Positions 50,574 through 59,211 of a stretch of 64,000 nucleotides of DNA are shown here, piece after piece. A program made the translations under genes and the position numbers. The stretch spans positions 1 to 64,000 of the forward strand of contig DEAE01000032.1 in the NCBI GenBank assembly GCA_002347025.1. Direction: 5' to 3'. How positions within the stretch are numbered: position 1 is the stretch's first letter; every line of letters begins with the position of its first letter. Source of the DNA: Acidobacteria bacterium UBA2990. GTDB lineage: Bacteria > Acidobacteriota > Vicinamibacteria > Vicinamibacterales > UBA8438. The notes below the pieces were generated by a model. It searched no databases and had not been told where the DNA came from. It worked only from the letters and a program-made list of their open reading frames with translations.

Positions 50574-52169
50574 ATGTTCCTATTTGGCCTACTTGGGAGC
50601 CCAAAACCTGTGAAACTGCGAAACATCGCCATGCTCATGGCATTGATTGGGGCTGTTGGGTGTGGTCTAGGGCAATCGCCAGGTAGGCCGGTTTTTTCTG
50701 TGGTCGAAGCAACGGTCGTTGATATTCATCAAGCGATGGAAACTGGGCAGTTGACCGCCAGGCAACTGGTTGAGTCCTATCTTGCTCGGATTGAGGCTTA
50801 CGACAAAATAGGACCTGCCTTGAATACTGTCGTGACGCTGAATCCGAGGGTTCTACAGCGAGCCGATGAATTGGACATAGCCTTTGCCCAGCGAGGATTG
50901 ACTGGCCCGCTTCATGGAATTCCAGTTATCGTCAAGGATAATTACGATGTGGAGGGTTTACCGACGTCTGCAGGCTCGCTAGCTCTCGCGGAGTCGATGC
51001 CGCCTGATGATGCATTTCAAGTGAGTCGGTTGCGGGAGGCGGGAGCCCTGGTCCTGGCAAAGGCGAATATGGCGGAGTTTGCCTTTTCGCCGTACGAAAC
51101 TGTCGGTTCAAGGTTGGCTGGCTATACCCGTAACCCGTATGCACTTGACCGTGTGACAGCTGGCTCGAGTGGCGGTACTGCTGCGGCGGTGGCGGCCAGC
51201 TTTGCTACCATTGGTCTCGGGACCGACACTGGGAATTCGATACGGGGGCCAGCCGCTCACCAAGCATTAGTTGGCATTAGGTCGACAATGGGACTGACGA
51301 GTCGAGACGGTATCGTGCCGTTGAATCTTTCCAGAGATATTGGAGGGCCGATGGCTCGGACGGTAGCCGATGCCGTCACGCTCTTTGATGTGATTGCTGG
51401 TGCCGACCAAGCGGATCCCGTGACAATGGCTACTAGTGGTCAACCGCGCACAGCATTGGTTGAGGCGCTCGACATAGGGGTGATCCAGGAAGCTCGGATC
51501 GGTGTGCTTCGAGAAATGGTAGATGAGACGGCCGACCGAGCGGTGATAGCTCGTTTTGATGAGGCAATTGTTGAGTTACGTGGCTTGGGGGCAGTTGTGG
51601 TGGATCCAGTTGTCCTGCCGAGAACTAAGCCAACAGTGGGGACTTCCATTCAAGATCGGTGTCGTCGGTTTCACTTTGATCTGAATGCGTATCTTGCCAG
51701 TCTTGGACCGGCTGCTCCTTACAAGACACTTGACGCGATTGCAGCTTCTGGGCTATTTCATCCAAGTGTCCGTCAACGACTTGTTGGGAGCTTGGAAGTC
51801 ACGGAGCCCCCAGAGACTCAACCTGGCTGCGGGGCTCAAACCGCCAGGGATGAGGGTCTACGTAGGGATGTGCGTGAGCTGCTGCAAGAGCAGGACCTCG
51901 ATGCTCTGATATACCCGACTTGGAACAATCCACCTCGTTTAATAGGGGATCTCAATACGCCGCATGGAAACAACAGCCAAGTGTTGGCACCACCAACAGG
52001 GTTTCCGGCAATTACGGTGCCAATGGGTTATGTCCATGGCCTGTTGCCCGTTGGCCTTCAGCTGCTGGGTGATGCTTGGAGCGAGCCAATTTTGGTCGGT
52101 ATCGCCTATGCATACGAACACAAAACTAAGCATAGGGTGGCCCCTCAGTCGACCCCGGTGCTCGAGTGA
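50574..52169 (+). CDS. Amidase-signature family lipoprotein
   Basis: 531 residues. Hydrophobic N-terminus ending in IGAVGC (Cys30) predicts a lipid anchor. Amidase signature triad is complete: Lys121 in PVIVKDNYD, cis-Ser198 in TAGSSGGTAAA and nucleophile Ser222 in GTDTGNSIRGPAA, with the usual 24-residue spacing between the serines. Hydrolyses an amide; many exported members act on peptide or aryl amides, substrate unknown. Begins 17 bases after the EEP gene and ends before a small unknown gene. Confidence 0.92.
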   Translation: MFLFGLLGSPKPVKLRNIAMLMALIGAVGCGLGQSPGRPVFSVVEATVVDIHQAMETGQLTARQLVESYLARIEAYDKIGPALNTVVTLNPRVLQRADELDIAFAQRGLTGPLHGIPVIVKDNYDVEGLPTSAGSLALAESMPPDDAFQVSRLREAGALVLAKANMAEFAFSPYETVGSRLAGYTRNPYALDRVTAGSSGGTAAAVAASFATIGLGTDTGNSIRGPAAHQALVGIRSTMGLTSRDGIVPLNLSRDIGGPMARTVADAVTLFDVIAGADQADPVTMATSGQPRTALVEALDIGVIQEARIGVLREMVDETADRAVIARFDEAIVELRGLGAVVVDPVVLPRTKPTVGTSIQDRCRRFHFDLNAYLASLGPAAPYKTLDAIAASGLFHPSVRQRLVGSLEVTEPPETQPGCGAQTARDEGLRRDVRELLQEQDLDALIYPTWNNPPRLIGDLNTPHGNNSQVLAPPTGFPAITVPMGYVHGLLPVGLQLLGDAWSEPILVGIAYAYEHKTKHRVAPQSTPVLE

Positions 52170-52285
52170 TTTAGGGAGACTCTGAATATCCGGACCGGTC
52201 ATTACCGGTAAGACTGGGTGGGGTTTCGGTTCTTGTTGATACTGCAGGGTTTACCAGTCGTTTGTTGGCTGAAGGGCAAGATAAA

Positions 52286-52555
52286 ATGATTACCTTACTT
52301 AACCAGACTTCCAAGTTTCTTAGAATTGCGCTCTCTAGGGGCAAGGTGCTTCGCTTGGGGCCAAGGAAGGAAGGCCAAGTCTCATCCAATGATGCAGGAC
52401 TCGACTCTATTAAGCGTCTCGTGGATGACGGTTCCATCAAGATCATGGGCGCAGGTGCTCAGGCCGGCTCATCTGCTGCGGCGAATCCGGCTCTCAGAAC
52501 CAACGTTCAGGGGCATCATACGCGTGTTGGTGGCGGGCGACGTGGTGATCGGTAG
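52286..52555 (+). CDS. Small hypothetical protein
   Basis: 89 residues from ATG 52286 with AAGGG upstream. The pattern TSKFLRIALSRGKVLRLGPRKEGQVSSNDAGLDSIKRLVDDGSIKIMG resembles short conserved proteins in which a beta-sandwich start is followed by a predicted helix (residues are x-L-x-L-G-P-x-x-x-G-x-V); the C-terminus is Ala/Gly- and Arg-rich. I cannot name a family. The gene lies between the amidase and the second PQQ dehydrogenase. Confidence 0.6.
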   Translation: MITLLNQTSKFLRIALSRGKVLRLGPRKEGQVSSNDAGLDSIKRLVDDGSIKIMGAGAQAGSSAAANPALRTNVQGHHTRVGGGRRGDR

Positions 52556-52767
52556 CACTATTCACAAAGCTATAGTTTTGAAAATTGGTGCTACAGAAGT
52601 GTGCTAGGAAGTGTTTGCTCACATTTTGAGAGTTCGCGGGTGAGTGTTTGGGTAATACGATGTTGGTGTGCCTGCGTGTGCCAAGTAATGACAGGCCCGT
52701 TAAGCGGTAGCCAGTTGTGTTGAGATTTTCAGAGTTGGTCAGATCGTATATCAGAAAGGTTTAGCTG

Positions 52768-54891
52768 ATGGCCCAGAGATTTCGATGCCTGCAATTCTTA
52801 ATTATAGGTGTCATGTTCGGCTTAGTGCCGGTGCTGACTGTTGCTCAAGACCAGGGTGCCTGGCAGACGTACGGTACTGAGAACGGAGAGTGGCGCAGTT
52901 ATGCGGGCAACATTGCAGGGCAGAAGTATTCACCTCTTGAGCAAATCGATGCCGACAACTTTGGCGACCTCGAGATAGCGTGGCGTTGGCAGTCGGTTGA
53001 CGCCTTAGTCAGTCGTACTATGCCCGATGGCAGCGAGTGGTGGGCGCCCCTGGAAACTATTGTCGAGTCGCTTGAGGCTGACACGCCAAATCTCTACCGT
53101 CGGGGACACCCTCCTCGCCCGGGAGGGCTTCAAGCCACCCCTCTTATGATCGGCGGAGTACTCTATTTCAACACGGCGCTGTCTCAGGGAGTTGCAATTG
53201 ATGCGACTACTGGTGAGACCTTGTGGGTCTTCAATCCCAAGAGCTACGAGGAAGGGACTACACCCATGAGTGGAACCTTCAAGCAGCGAGGCGTGGCTTA
53301 CTGGACCGACGGTGAGGATGACGAACGGATTTTTTGGGGCACTGGAAATGGCTACTTGGTGTGCGTGAAGGCCCAGACTGGTCAACCCTGTTCGGATTTT
53401 GGAGTTGAAGGTAGGGGCATGGTCGATGCGATGGAGGGACTCCCGCGTGCTGAGCGAGAGGGCCGAGACTATTTGAATGCCCTACTGTATGGTATCCACT
53501 CGCCGCCGATTGTGGTGCGTGACAAGGTCATTCATGGGTCACAGGTTGCAGACCGTCGGATAACCAAGGAGGCTGTGCCTGGATGGGTGCGTTCGTGGGA
53601 TGTCAAAACCGGAGCTCACTCTTGGGATTTTCATACCGTACCGAACAGTGCTGATGAGTTTGGGGCTGATACCTGGTTGAACGATTCGTGGCGGTACTCG
53701 GGTAATGCCAATGTCTGGTCCATGTTGTCGGGTGACAATGAGCTTGGCTATGTCTACTTACCCACTGGTACGGCCACTAACGATTACTACGGCGCTGATC
53801 GACCCGGGGACAACCTGTTTTCGGAGTCGATTGTTGCGGTGGATGTCGAGACGGGACAGAGGGTTTGGCATTTTCAGGCTGTTCACCATGGTCTGTGGGA
53901 TTACGATTTTCCCACTCACCCGAATCTGGCGGATATCATCGTCGACGGTCGGAGCATCAAGGCCTTGATTCAGGTTAGTAAGCAGGGGTTTGTCTATACA
54001 TTTGACAGGGTGACTGGCGAGCCTGTTTGGCCGATTGAGGAGCGGCCTGTGGGTACGGACACAAACATGCCCAATGAGTATGTGTCAGCGACCCAGCCGT
54101 TCCCTACGAAGCCGGCGGCTTTCGAATACCAGGGCGTGACGGTAAATGATCTGGTCGATTTTACCCCTGAGATTCGGCAGATGGCCCTTGAAGCGGTGCG
54201 GCCGTATCGTCTTGGCCCACTGTTTACGCCGATCTCGAGGCCTGTCGATGGTGGCTGGCAGGGCACGTTGATGCGGCCTCCAGATGCTGGGGCGGCCACT
54301 TGGGCTGGGGCTGCGGTTGATCCAGAAACCGGTATGCTTTACGTGCCTTCACGGAACAATGCGGTGGTGATTTCCATGTATCAGCCAGAGCCAGCCCTTG
54401 GGGCTACGGTGGCCTACACCCATGGCGCTCCCGAAACAGATAGGTTGGCTGGGCGTGGTTTGGGCCCCTCGAGGAGTGGTGCACTGATGCCGCGTGGACT
54501 GCCACTGCTTAAGCCGCCCTATTCTCGGATGACGGCGATTGATATGAACACTGGCGAGCATGTTTGGATGGTGCCCCTTGGGGATGGTGACCGCTACCGT
54601 AATCACCCTATGCTTCGCGATCTGGACCTTCCTCCATTGGGGGGGGATGGTTGGGCTGGACCGGTCCTCACCAAGTCTTTGGTGATTAGTGCTTTGACGG
54701 CTGGTGGTAGCGATAACGGACCTCGTCTGGTGGCTCGTTCGAAAAAGACCGGCGAGGAACTGGGGTCGATAGATTTGCCGACGGGTGCCTTAGGGACACC
54801 CATGACCTATATGGTTGATGGGCATCAGTACATAGCGTTAGCTGTTGGAGGGCGACCTCCTGAGATGGTTGCCTATAGGCTGCCAGAGTAG
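52768..54891 (+). CDS. Exported PQQ-dependent dehydrogenase, second copy
   Basis: 707 residues, signal peptide to VAQ (~26), ribosome site AGAAAGG. Same propeller family as the 37679 gene: GEWRSYAGNIAGQKYSPLEQIDADNF, NVWSMLSGDNELGYVYLPTGTATNDYYGADRPGDNLF, HFQAVHHGLWDYDFPTHP and IWPIEERP-like PVWPIEERPVG. It has a ~55-residue insertion near the N-terminus (SVDALVSRTMPDGSEWWAPLETIV..) not seen in the first copy. No CxxCH and no membrane anchor. Oxidises an alcohol or sugar in the periplasm; products could pass to the lactonase-like protein encoded next. Confidence 0.93.
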   Translation: MAQRFRCLQFLIIGVMFGLVPVLTVAQDQGAWQTYGTENGEWRSYAGNIAGQKYSPLEQIDADNFGDLEIAWRWQSVDALVSRTMPDGSEWWAPLETIVESLEADTPNLYRRGHPPRPGGLQATPLMIGGVLYFNTALSQGVAIDATTGETLWVFNPKSYEEGTTPMSGTFKQRGVAYWTDGEDDERIFWGTGNGYLVCVKAQTGQPCSDFGVEGRGMVDAMEGLPRAEREGRDYLNALLYGIHSPPIVVRDKVIHGSQVADRRITKEAVPGWVRSWDVKTGAHSWDFHTVPNSADEFGADTWLNDSWRYSGNANVWSMLSGDNELGYVYLPTGTATNDYYGADRPGDNLFSESIVAVDVETGQRVWHFQAVHHGLWDYDFPTHPNLADIIVDGRSIKALIQVSKQGFVYTFDRVTGEPVWPIEERPVGTDTNMPNEYVSATQPFPTKPAAFEYQGVTVNDLVDFTPEIRQMALEAVRPYRLGPLFTPISRPVDGGWQGTLMRPPDAGAATWAGAAVDPETGMLYVPSRNNAVVISMYQPEPALGATVAYTHGAPETDRLAGRGLGPSRSGALMPRGLPLLKPPYSRMTAIDMNTGEHVWMVPLGDGDRYRNHPMLRDLDLPPLGGDGWAGPVLTKSLVISALTAGGSDNGPRLVARSKKTGEELGSIDLPTGALGTPMTYMVDGHQYIALAVGGRPPEMVAYRLPE

Positions 54892-55041
54892 CTGAGCCTT
54901 TGAGGGTGAAGGTCCAGTGCCCTATCGGAGGGGCTATTCGGTGCCGAGAGTAACTCCAAGAGTTCTTAGTTGATGGAGAACAAGCCTAATGAATCACGGA
55001 GTGCCCGAGGAAATTATTCTCCAGGGTGGAAAGGGGGAGGG

Positions 55042-56160
55042 ATGACGAGACTTCGTAGTTGGATGATTATGGGTTTACTGACCGTGATATCGGGTTGTGG
55101 GGAGTCGGAACCGCAGTTTGTGGGGACTGCTCATGTGCTCAGGGTCTTGGATCGGATTGAGGCACAGCAGACCGATGCTGCTGAGAGGCTTGCTGCGATC
55201 GAAGCCACTGTAGGTGAAAACCCTCCGATGGTCAGTGCTGAAGATTCTGAGTCTGGATCAGTGGCTGAACAAGCGCGTCCTATTGCGGTCGAGACTACGG
55301 TAGCCTTCACTGAAGGTCCCACTGTAGCAGAGGATGGCTCAGTGTATTTCACAGACCTCGGGAACAACAGGATAATGAGGTGGTCGACTGATGGTCAGCT
55401 CTCCACCTACCGTCAACCGAGCAACCGTGCGAATGGCTTGATCTTCGATACTGAATGGCGCCTGCTAGCTTGCGAGGGGGGTGACGGAGACACGGGTCTG
55501 CCACGCATCACGCGCACTGATATGAACACGGGGGAGATCGAGGTGTTGGCCGATTCATACGAAGGCTTGGAGCTACACCAACCCAACGATCTTACTTTTG
55601 ATGGTCAAGGTCGCATCTATTTCACGGACCGTCCTGGGCCGAACCCCAGACCTGAACAAACCGGAGTGCATGGAGTTTATCGCATTGATCCGGACGGAAC
55701 GGTTGCTCGCATCCTGACTGAACCTGAAGTCATGCGGCCTAATGGAATCGTCATCTCTCCTGATGACAGCACGCTCTATGTGATCGAGACTGAGCAGAGT
55801 GAGGGCGGTCCCAGGTTGATTCTGGCTTATGACCTCAGCGCTGAGGGTAGTGTGAGCAATATGCGGGTCTTTCACGATTTCTATCCTGGGCGGAGTGGGG
55901 ATGGAATGACGATCGACAGTGCCGGAAATTTGTACGTGGCGGCTGGGTTGAACCGAACTCGAGGGACGAGTGAGACACTCGACACAGTGGCTGGCATCCA
56001 TGTGTTTTCGCCGGCAGGCGAGTTGCTTGAACATATTCCTATTCCAGAGGATTCGATCACGAACGCAGCGTTCGGCGGCCCAGATCTTCGGACGCTGTAT
56101 GTTACTGCCGGGAAGACTCTTTTTAGTGTCGGTGTGGACACAGAGGGGACCAGGCGGTGA
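55042..56160 (+). CDS. SMP-30/gluconolactonase-like lipoprotein
   Basis: 372 residues from ATG 55042, preceded by a strong purine tract (AAGGGGGAGGG). Lipobox ends ISGC (Cys19). A coiled stretch (RVLDRIEAQQTDAAERLAAIEATVG) leads to a six-bladed propeller with TEGPTVAEDGSVYFTDLGNNRIMRW, LHQPNDLTFDGQGRIYFTDRPG, MRPNGIVISPDDSTLYVIET and GDGMTIDSAGNLYVAAG; Glu, Asn and Asp metal ligands of the SMP-30 family sit in EGP, PND and GDGM. Likely lactone hydrolysis, which suits the product of the PQQ enzyme upstream. Its stop overlaps the next GTG. Confidence 0.9.
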   Translation: MTRLRSWMIMGLLTVISGCGESEPQFVGTAHVLRVLDRIEAQQTDAAERLAAIEATVGENPPMVSAEDSESGSVAEQARPIAVETTVAFTEGPTVAEDGSVYFTDLGNNRIMRWSTDGQLSTYRQPSNRANGLIFDTEWRLLACEGGDGDTGLPRITRTDMNTGEIEVLADSYEGLELHQPNDLTFDGQGRIYFTDRPGPNPRPEQTGVHGVYRIDPDGTVARILTEPEVMRPNGIVISPDDSTLYVIETEQSEGGPRLILAYDLSAEGSVSNMRVFHDFYPGRSGDGMTIDSAGNLYVAAGLNRTRGTSETLDTVAGIHVFSPAGELLEHIPIPEDSITNAAFGGPDLRTLYVTAGKTLFSVGVDTEGTRR

Positions 56161-57290
56161 CCTCCTGTCGCCAGATTGCCGTAGGCATTGGCCTTGTGTT
56201 GTTAGGGCCTACTGTTCTGACGCAAGCAACAACTTGTATTGCCTCGGCGACAGAGCCGTCTGCAGCAGGGTCTCCGGTCTCGGCAGCGCGAGCTCTCGTG
56301 TCGGCTGACTTAGCTGAACGGGGATACCCAGGTGTTTCGGTTGCGGTGTCGGTCCACGGGGAGACGGTCTGGTCGGAGGGGTTCGGCTACGCAAATCTGG
56401 AACACCGTGTCCCGATGTGGCCTTCGACGAAGTTCAGGGTCGGCAGCATTTCGAAACCGATGACTGCGGCAGCTGTGGCTATGCTCGTGGAAGACGGTCG
56501 ACTGGATTTGGATCTGCCAGTTCAATATTATGTGCCGTCATTTCCGGTGAAGGAATACCCCATTACTACTAGGCATCTCGGTGGTCATCTTTCCGGTATC
56601 CGGCATTACCGCGGGAATGAAAACTTTATCAGAGATCCATATGCTTCGGTGCACGATGCTCTGTCGATTTTCAAGGATGACCAGCTGTTGCACGAACCTG
56701 GTACGGCGTACTCCTACACGAGTTTTGGTTTCAATTTGATCAGTGCGGTCATAGAGGGTGCTGCTGGTCAGCCCTTCCTCGACTACCTGAATGATGCAGT
56801 GCTTGACCCGATCGGCATGCGTGACACTACTGCTGACTTCATCACTAAGATCATTCCGCAAAGGACGAGCTACTACATGCGGGATGATGCTGGCAATGTG
56901 GTGAATGCGCCGTTCGTGAATAATAGCTACAAATGGGCTGGTGGAGGTCTACTGTCGACAACCGAGGATGTGCTGCGTTTCGCTAATGCGCATCTATCAG
57001 ATAACTTCTTGTCCGATGCGGCTCTGGATCTATTGTTTACCGAACAGAAGACGGTCGAGGGGAAGGGGGTTGGCTACGGATTTGGGTGGTCGATTCAGTC
57101 CGATGACGATGGCCGACTGCTTCTTGGGCATTCAGGTGGGTCAGTGGGCGGAACGTCCCTCATGCTAATTCAGCCTGATACTCGGGTTGTGATTGTCGGT
57201 CTGATCAATATGACTGGAGCCAAGAACCGCGTACTCAGAGAGGTTTTGCAGATTTTTGTAGAGGCCGTAGAAGCTTCGGACAGGTGGTAA
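56157..57290 (+). CDS. Beta-lactamase-fold serine hydrolase (class C/esterase type)
   Basis: 377 residues, GTG start overlapping the lactonase stop (GTGA). Signal peptide, then S97-I-S-K100 as the SxxK motif, RHLGGHLSGIRHY, a Y187-T-S motif where most relatives have Y-S/A-N, and GHSGGSVGG as the KTG-equivalent HSG box. The fold is that of class C beta-lactamases, D-aminopeptidases and EstB esterases; an esterase/peptidase role in the periplasm is more likely than resistance. The changed Tyr-x-Asn motif is notable. Coupled to the genes on both sides. Confidence 0.92.
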   Translation: MTSCRQIAVGIGLVLLGPTVLTQATTCIASATEPSAAGSPVSAARALVSADLAERGYPGVSVAVSVHGETVWSEGFGYANLEHRVPMWPSTKFRVGSISKPMTAAAVAMLVEDGRLDLDLPVQYYVPSFPVKEYPITTRHLGGHLSGIRHYRGNENFIRDPYASVHDALSIFKDDQLLHEPGTAYSYTSFGFNLISAVIEGAAGQPFLDYLNDAVLDPIGMRDTTADFITKIIPQRTSYYMRDDAGNVVNAPFVNNSYKWAGGGLLSTTEDVLRFANAHLSDNFLSDAALDLLFTEQKTVEGKGVGYGFGWSIQSDDDGRLLLGHSGGSVGGTSLMLIQPDTRVVIVGLINMTGAKNRVLREVLQIFVEAVEASDRW

Positions 57291-57757
57291 TGGCGTCCCC
57301 GGCAGATATAAGGTCCCAGGATTCGAGTCTTAAGGGGGCGGAAGCCGTGACTAGACCTCGCTACCAATTTTGGTGTTGGGAGTCGATAGACCGGCACCAA
57401 GGGACAGTCTACCTACGCCGGCTTAGGGTTGTGTCATGCCCATGGTTTGGTATCTATATTCACTGGTTTTACGCTAGTGATGACGATTCTCTGCACGATC
57501 ACCCGTGGTCATTCCTGACTTTCCTCCTTAGAGGTGGCTACTGGGAGCACACGCCTGGTCCGAAAGGCTCGGTACTTAAACGGTGGCATGCTCCCTGGAC
57601 GGTTCGTTGGTGTCCAGCTCATTGGCTCCATCGGGTAGAGATTGATCCCAACCACCGGCCGGTGACACTTGTGTTCAGAGGTGGGCAGATTCGACGATGG
57701 GGCTTCCAAACCCATACCGGATGGGTGCCTTGGCCTGAGTACAAAGGACGCCGTTAG
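57290..57757 (+). CDS. Cupin-like protein, unknown
   Basis: 155 residues; ATG 57290 overlaps the upstream stop (TAATG). Central beta-rich core with FYASDDDSLHDHPWSFLTFLLRGGYWEHTPGP and RWHAPWTVRWCPAHWLHRVEIDP; three to four His (LHDHPW, HWLHR) are placed like cupin metal ligands. Very Trp-rich. No signal peptide, unlike its neighbours, so it acts in the cytosol or binds a partner there. Substrate unknown. Confidence 0.8.
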   Translation: MASPADIRSQDSSLKGAEAVTRPRYQFWCWESIDRHQGTVYLRRLRVVSCPWFGIYIHWFYASDDDSLHDHPWSFLTFLLRGGYWEHTPGPKGSVLKRWHAPWTVRWCPAHWLHRVEIDPNHRPVTLVFRGGQIRRWGFQTHTGWVPWPEYKGRR

Positions 57758-57934
57758 AGGGATGTCTGTTCGTTAGGAATTGCAGGTGAGGCTTGTCTGA
57801 TTATCTTTAACGTCAGTGAGCGTGTTTGGATTACAAGCCTGGTGGGTGTGAGTGGCGCCGGTGCTAAACCTTAGGGAGTGGGGTGGCTGGACCGGAGCAG
57901 AGCGGTGAATGGAATAAATCATGGGGGTGAGCAT

Positions 57935-58945
57935 ATGACTGGCTGGTGGAGCAGATTGGGAGTGCTGACGATAGGACTGCTCATGTCGGGAACCGGCATT
58001 GGACTGGGGCAGACCCTTGTGCCAGAAGGGTGGACCCCCCCTCGCACTGCTGATGGTCGTCCTGATCTGCAGGGGACCTGGGCCAATAATAGAGCGACAC
58101 CACTGGAGCGTCCAGAACAGTTGGGAAATAAAGCTACTCTGACGGACGAAGAGTTAGCGGAGTTGACTGGACTCATTGCAACCTTTCGGAATTCGGAACA
58201 GGCGGGTGACCTGCTCGGTGACCGCTTGATTCAGCAGGCTCTTGGTAATGCCGAGTTCCAGGACTTCGACAATGTGACTGGGAATTACAATGCCTTCTGG
58301 CTTGTGGATAGGGAGCTCGACAATCGAACGTCGCTCATTATCTTGCCTGAGAATGGTCGGCGACCGCCACTAAGTGAGGCGGCAAGGATGCGTGCTAAAG
58401 AGGCTGCCACGTCACGGGGAGGGCCATCCGATGGCCCAGAGGATCGGACACTGGGTGACCGATGCTTGCACTTTGCTATGCCCAATATGGGGTCTGGTTA
58501 CAACAGTTACTTTCAACTATTCCAGACTCCCGATCAGGTGACGATTATTCAGGAGATGGGACACTCCGTTCGGACCATTCCGCTTGATGGACGGCCTCAC
58601 CTTGACGATCGTGTTGCGCAATGGGCCGGGAACGCGCGTGGGCGTTGGGACGGAGATACTTTGGTGGTTGAGACGAGGAATTTTGATGCCCGAAGTCGCT
58701 ATAGTGGAGCTTCCGGGAGCCTTGTGCTTGTGGAGCGGTTTAGTCGTGTTGCTCCAACTGTGCTCAGACAGGAGATAACGCTCACTGATCAAGATACTTG
58801 GACTTCACCGTGGACGGTGGAATTGCTTCTAGATCAGAGCACGGAGACTATCTTCGAGTACGCCTGTCATGAGGGCAACTACGCCATGCCTGGCATACTG
58901 GGTGGAGCGCGTGTGGAAGAACGGTCGACTACTGTTGTTCGATAG
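57935..58945 (+). CDS. Exported protein of an acidobacterial paralogue family, copy 1
   Basis: 336 residues from ATG 57935 with GGGGGTGAG upstream. Signal peptide to GLGQ (~24). The mature part starts RPDLQGTWANNRATPLERPEQL, then GDRCLHFAMPNM, NSYFQLFQTPDQVTIIQEMGHSVRTIPLDG, RGRWDGDTLVVETRNF, and ends EYACHEGNYAMPGILGGAR. The same blocks recur in the gene at 59212. The single conserved C-H-E-G motif near the end could be a catalytic or metal site. I know such proteins from Acidobacteria genomes but not their function. Confidence 0.87.
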   Translation: MTGWWSRLGVLTIGLLMSGTGIGLGQTLVPEGWTPPRTADGRPDLQGTWANNRATPLERPEQLGNKATLTDEELAELTGLIATFRNSEQAGDLLGDRLIQQALGNAEFQDFDNVTGNYNAFWLVDRELDNRTSLIILPENGRRPPLSEAARMRAKEAATSRGGPSDGPEDRTLGDRCLHFAMPNMGSGYNSYFQLFQTPDQVTIIQEMGHSVRTIPLDGRPHLDDRVAQWAGNARGRWDGDTLVVETRNFDARSRYSGASGSLVLVERFSRVAPTVLRQEITLTDQDTWTSPWTVELLLDQSTETIFEYACHEGNYAMPGILGGARVEERSTTVVR

Positions 58946-59010
58946 AAGACGGAAAATGGTCAATTCATTCTAGTGGGTTGAGCCAGTGAGGAGCAGGCAG
59001 TTGAGCTGTT

Positions 59011-59070
59011 AGGGCTGTGGAGTTCAAGCGTCACCAGAATGCTTCATTCTGGTGACTGTGAGCCAGCCCT
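59011..59070. repeat. Nested perfect inverted repeat between convergent genes
   Basis: A 12-bp perfect stem (GTCACCAGAATG at 59030-59041 with CATTCTGGTGAC at 59045-59056) closes on CTT, and an outer 7-bp pair (AGGGCTG 59011-59017 with CAGCCCT 59064-59070) encloses it. No T-run on either side. It could be a bidirectional terminator, a REP-like element or a structured RNA between the two convergent paralogues. Confidence 0.85.
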
Positions 59071-59211
59071 GGCAGTCTCCGAGTTGCGGTGCCATTTACC
59101 CCTATACCCTAAAGCCTTGAATATGCGGAGCTTATCCCATGGATGGTCAGCAGTCGGCTTCTCCAGTCGCAGGGTATGGACTTTAGGGCTGGTTTCAGGC
59201 TCAAGTTTGGG

